The position numbers and the translations under genes were made by a program. The notes under the pieces are model-generated. The model ran no database searches, was not told the DNA's origin, and saw nothing but the letters and a program-made list of their open reading frames with translations. Positions 55,073-56,899 of a stretch of DNA of 56,899 nt are shown piece after piece (the first letter of the stretch is position 1; each line of letters begins with the position of its first letter). The DNA is from Pseudomonas viridiflava (GTDB taxonomy: Bacteria; Pseudomonadota; Gammaproteobacteria; Pseudomonadales; Pseudomonadaceae): positions 1 through 56,899 of the forward strand of contig NZ_UTBG01000071.1 of NCBI RefSeq assembly GCF_900580675.1, given 5' to 3'.

Positions 55073-56164
55073 TTATTCGGAGGGCACGTATTCTACAACT
55101 TCCAGATCGAAACCGGATATCGCATTAAATTTCATCGGCGCACTCATCAGGCGCATTTTGCGCACGCCGAGGTCGCGCAGGATCTGCGAACCGGCACCGA
55201 CGATGCTGTAAGTCGTCGGCGTCTTGACCTGAGTGTGCTCGGCGGTTTCGCGAATATGCGCGAGCAATACGTCGCCATCCACCGGGTTGCCCAACAGCAA
55301 CACCACACCGCTGCCGGCATCGGAAACCGCGGCCATCGCGGCGCGCAGGCTCCAGCGGCCGGGTTGCTTGACCATCAGCAGGTCGCGCAGCGGGTCCATG
55401 TTATGCACGCGCACCAGCGTCGGTTCATCGGCGCAGATGCTGCCCAGGGTCAGGGCCATGTGCACGTCGCCTTCGACTGAATCACGGTAGGTCACCAAAT
55501 TGAATTGGCCCAGTTCGCTGTCCAGTGGCTGCTCGGCGATCCGCTGAACGGTACGTTCGTGGATCATGCGGTAGTGAATCAGGTCGGCAATGGTGCCGAT
55601 CTTGAGGTCGTGTTCGGCGGCAAACGCTTCGAGCTCGGCGCGACGGGCCATGGTGCCGTCGTCGTTCATCACTTCGCAGATCACGCCGCTCGGCTCGAAA
55701 CCGGCCATGCGCGCGAGGTCACAGGCGGCTTCGGTGTGGCCGGCGCGCGCGAGGGTGCCGCCCGGCTGGGCCATCAGCGGGAAGATATGGCCAGGGCTGA
55801 CGATGTCTTCGGCCTTGGCGTCCTTCGCGGAAGCAGCCTGCACGGTGCGCGCACGGTCAGCGGCCGAGATGCCAGTGGTGACGCCGGTGGTCGCTTCAAT
55901 CGATACGGTGAACTTGGTGCCGAAACCCGACCCGTTGCGCGGCGCCATCAGGGGCAACTTGAGCAACTCGCAGCGCTCGCGGCTCATGGGCATGCAGATC
56001 AGCCCACGGGCATGCTTGGCCATGAAGTTGATGTGCTCGGCCTGGCACAGCTCGGCGGCCATGATGATGTCGCCTTCGTTTTCGCGGTCTTCGTCATCCA
56101 TCAGGATGACCATCTTGCCTTGGCGGATGTCTTCAACCAGTTCTTCGATGCTATTGAGCGCCAC
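55073..56164 (-). CDS. ribB: Dihydroxybutanone-phosphate synthase with degenerate cyclohydrolase domain (RibBX)
   Basis: A 363-residue two-domain protein. Residues 1-200 are RibB, with MVILMDDEDRENEGDIIMAAEL, RAGHTEAACDLARMAG and SGVICEVMNDDGTMAR; this makes dihydroxybutanone phosphate from ribulose 5-phosphate. Residues about 205-363 have the RibA fold, but the zinc motif is gone: LTLGSICADEPTLVRVHN stands where the cysteine motif should be. The second domain is therefore unlikely to hydrolyse GTP. Confidence 0.93.
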   Translation of the reverse strand: MALNSIEELVEDIRQGKMVILMDDEDRENEGDIIMAAELCQAEHINFMAKHARGLICMPMSRERCELLKLPLMAPRNGSGFGTKFTVSIEATTGVTTGISAADRARTVQAASAKDAKAEDIVSPGHIFPLMAQPGGTLARAGHTEAACDLARMAGFEPSGVICEVMNDDGTMARRAELEAFAAEHDLKIGTIADLIHYRMIHERTVQRIAEQPLDSELGQFNLVTYRDSVEGDVHMALTLGSICADEPTLVRVHNMDPLRDLLMVKQPGRWSLRAAMAAVSDAGSGVVLLLGNPVDGDVLLAHIRETAEHTQVKTPTTYSIVGAGSQILRDLGVRKMRLMSAPMKFNAISGFDLEVVEYVPSE

Positions 56165-56179
56165 GCGGCACCCCCTTGG

Positions 56180-56842
56180 TCAGGATTTCAGGTAGCCATT
56201 GGCGGCTAGAAAACTTTCGGTGATGTTCCCTGATGCTGGCTCTGCGGCCTTATCGCCCATCAGCAGGCGCTCCAGGTAACGGGCAAGCAAGTCGACTTCC
56301 AGGTTCACCCGGCGACCAGGCTGGTACGACGCCATGATGGTTTCACTCAGGGTGTGGGGAATGATGGTCAGTTCGAATTCGGCGCCATTCACGGCGTTCA
56401 CGGTCAGGCTGGTGCCGTCGACGGTGATCGAGCCTTTGTGAGCGATGTACTTGGCCAGCTCTTTCGGCGCGCGGATACGGAATTCCACGGCACGCGCGTT
56501 TTCGCTGCGCGCAACCACTTCGCCGACACCGTCGACGTGGCCGCTGACCAGGTGGCCACCCAGGCGGGTGGTCGGGGTCAGGGCTTTTTCCAGGTTCACC
56601 GGGCTGCCGGCCGCAAGGTCGTTCATCGCGGTGCAGTCCAGGGTTTCGCGGCTGACGTCGGCGGCAAAGCCGTTGCCCGGCAGCTCGATGACGGTCAGGC
56701 ACACGCCGCTGACGGCGATGCTGTCGCCCAGCTTGACGTCGCCGAGGTCGAGCTTGCCGGTTTCAACCAGCAGGCGCACGTCGCCGCCCTTTGAGGTCAT
56801 GGCGCGGATGCTGCCGATGGATTCGATAATGCCGGTGAACAT
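56180..56842 (-). CDS. ribE: Riboflavin synthase
   Basis: A 220-residue enzyme with two similar barrel halves that dismutates two lumazines into riboflavin and a pyrimidine. MFTGIIESIGSI opens the first half; GDSIAVSGVCLTV and GHLVSGHVDGVGEV are family motifs, and KGSITVDGTSLTVN and FELTIIPHTLSETIM mark the second half. ribD should lie upstream, beyond the window edge. Confidence 0.97.
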   Translation of the reverse strand: MFTGIIESIGSIRAMTSKGGDVRLLVETGKLDLGDVKLGDSIAVSGVCLTVIELPGNGFAADVSRETLDCTAMNDLAAGSPVNLEKALTPTTRLGGHLVSGHVDGVGEVVARSENARAVEFRIRAPKELAKYIAHKGSITVDGTSLTVNAVNGAEFELTIIPHTLSETIMASYQPGRRVNLEVDLLARYLERLLMGDKAAEPASGNITESFLAANGYLKS

Positions 56843-56899
56843 GGCCTTCTCCTGGAAAACGGTGCAGGCGCCTGAGCGCCTGGTCAGAATTATACGCTC

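Overview
The window is a chromosomal stretch of a fluorescent-group Pseudomonas (P. fluorescens lineage). The evidence is the gene order lipA-lipB-dacA-rlpA-mltB-rodA-mrdA-rlmH-rsfS-nadD-proA, then mpl-ubiX, an ethanolamine cluster, ppa, xseB-ispA-dxs and the riboflavin operon, which as I remember it follows the P. aeruginosa PAO1 order from about PA3996 to PA4055. High GC coding sequence and several Pseudomonas-type REP inverted pairs agree.

Layout. (1) 0.1-12.5 kb, minus strand: an LD-carboxypeptidase, lipoate synthesis and attachment (lipA, lipB, a YbeD-family protein), the cell-elongation and peptidoglycan set (dacA, rlpA, mltB, rodA, mrdA), ribosome-linked rlmH and rsfS, then nadD and proA. 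(2) 12.7-19.7 kb: an alkyladenine glycosylase, a DedA-PAP2 fusion, a Lon-substrate-binding-domain protein, an LrgA/LrgB pair, a MaoC protein, a MORN-repeat lipoprotein with a C-terminal caspase-like domain, and an NAD-binding protein. (3) 19.8-22.0 kb, minus: a small lipoprotein, ubiX and mpl. (4) 22.1-27.2 kb: an AT-richer accessory island of two minus-strand genes of unknown function (1227 and 399 residues) between mpl and the ethanolamine regulator, which I remember as adjacent in PAO1. The two proteins share an ungapped C-terminal module, and the smaller one carries nine exact heptapeptide repeats. This is the best candidate here for something undescribed. (5) 27.4-35.0 kb: the ethanolamine system, with a sigma-54 activator divergent from aldehyde dehydrogenase, permease and ethanolamine ammonia-lyase genes, plus a good -24/-12 promoter and a palindromic upstream site. 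(6) 35.1-45.0 kb: a GNAT protein, DedA, MtfA, ppa, an orphan S24-type repressor, a probable small RNA with a short ORF (possibly PhrS-like), an isochorismatase-fold hydrolase, a GAF histidine kinase, a YhcG-type PD-(D/E)XK protein, an oxidoreductase-MerR pair and a Fic protein behind two tandem 29-bp palindromes. (7) 45.1-56.9 kb: xseB-ispA-dxs, a BtuB-like receptor, and the minus-strand block ribE-ribBX-ribH-nusB-thiL, a truncated substrate-binding-protein remnant where pgpA would be expected, then ribA, a membrane protein and btuF.

How parts connect: ethanolamine ammonia-lyase needs adenosylcobalamin, and a BtuB-like receptor and BtuF-like binding protein lie in the same window. The RibB-type protein has a degenerate cyclohydrolase domain, so the separate ribA should supply that activity. 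Starts were chosen by ribosome-binding sites and family length. No tRNA, rRNA, CRISPR array, insertion sequence or integrase was seen. All comparisons with PAO1 and all family assignments come from memory and reading, not from a search.
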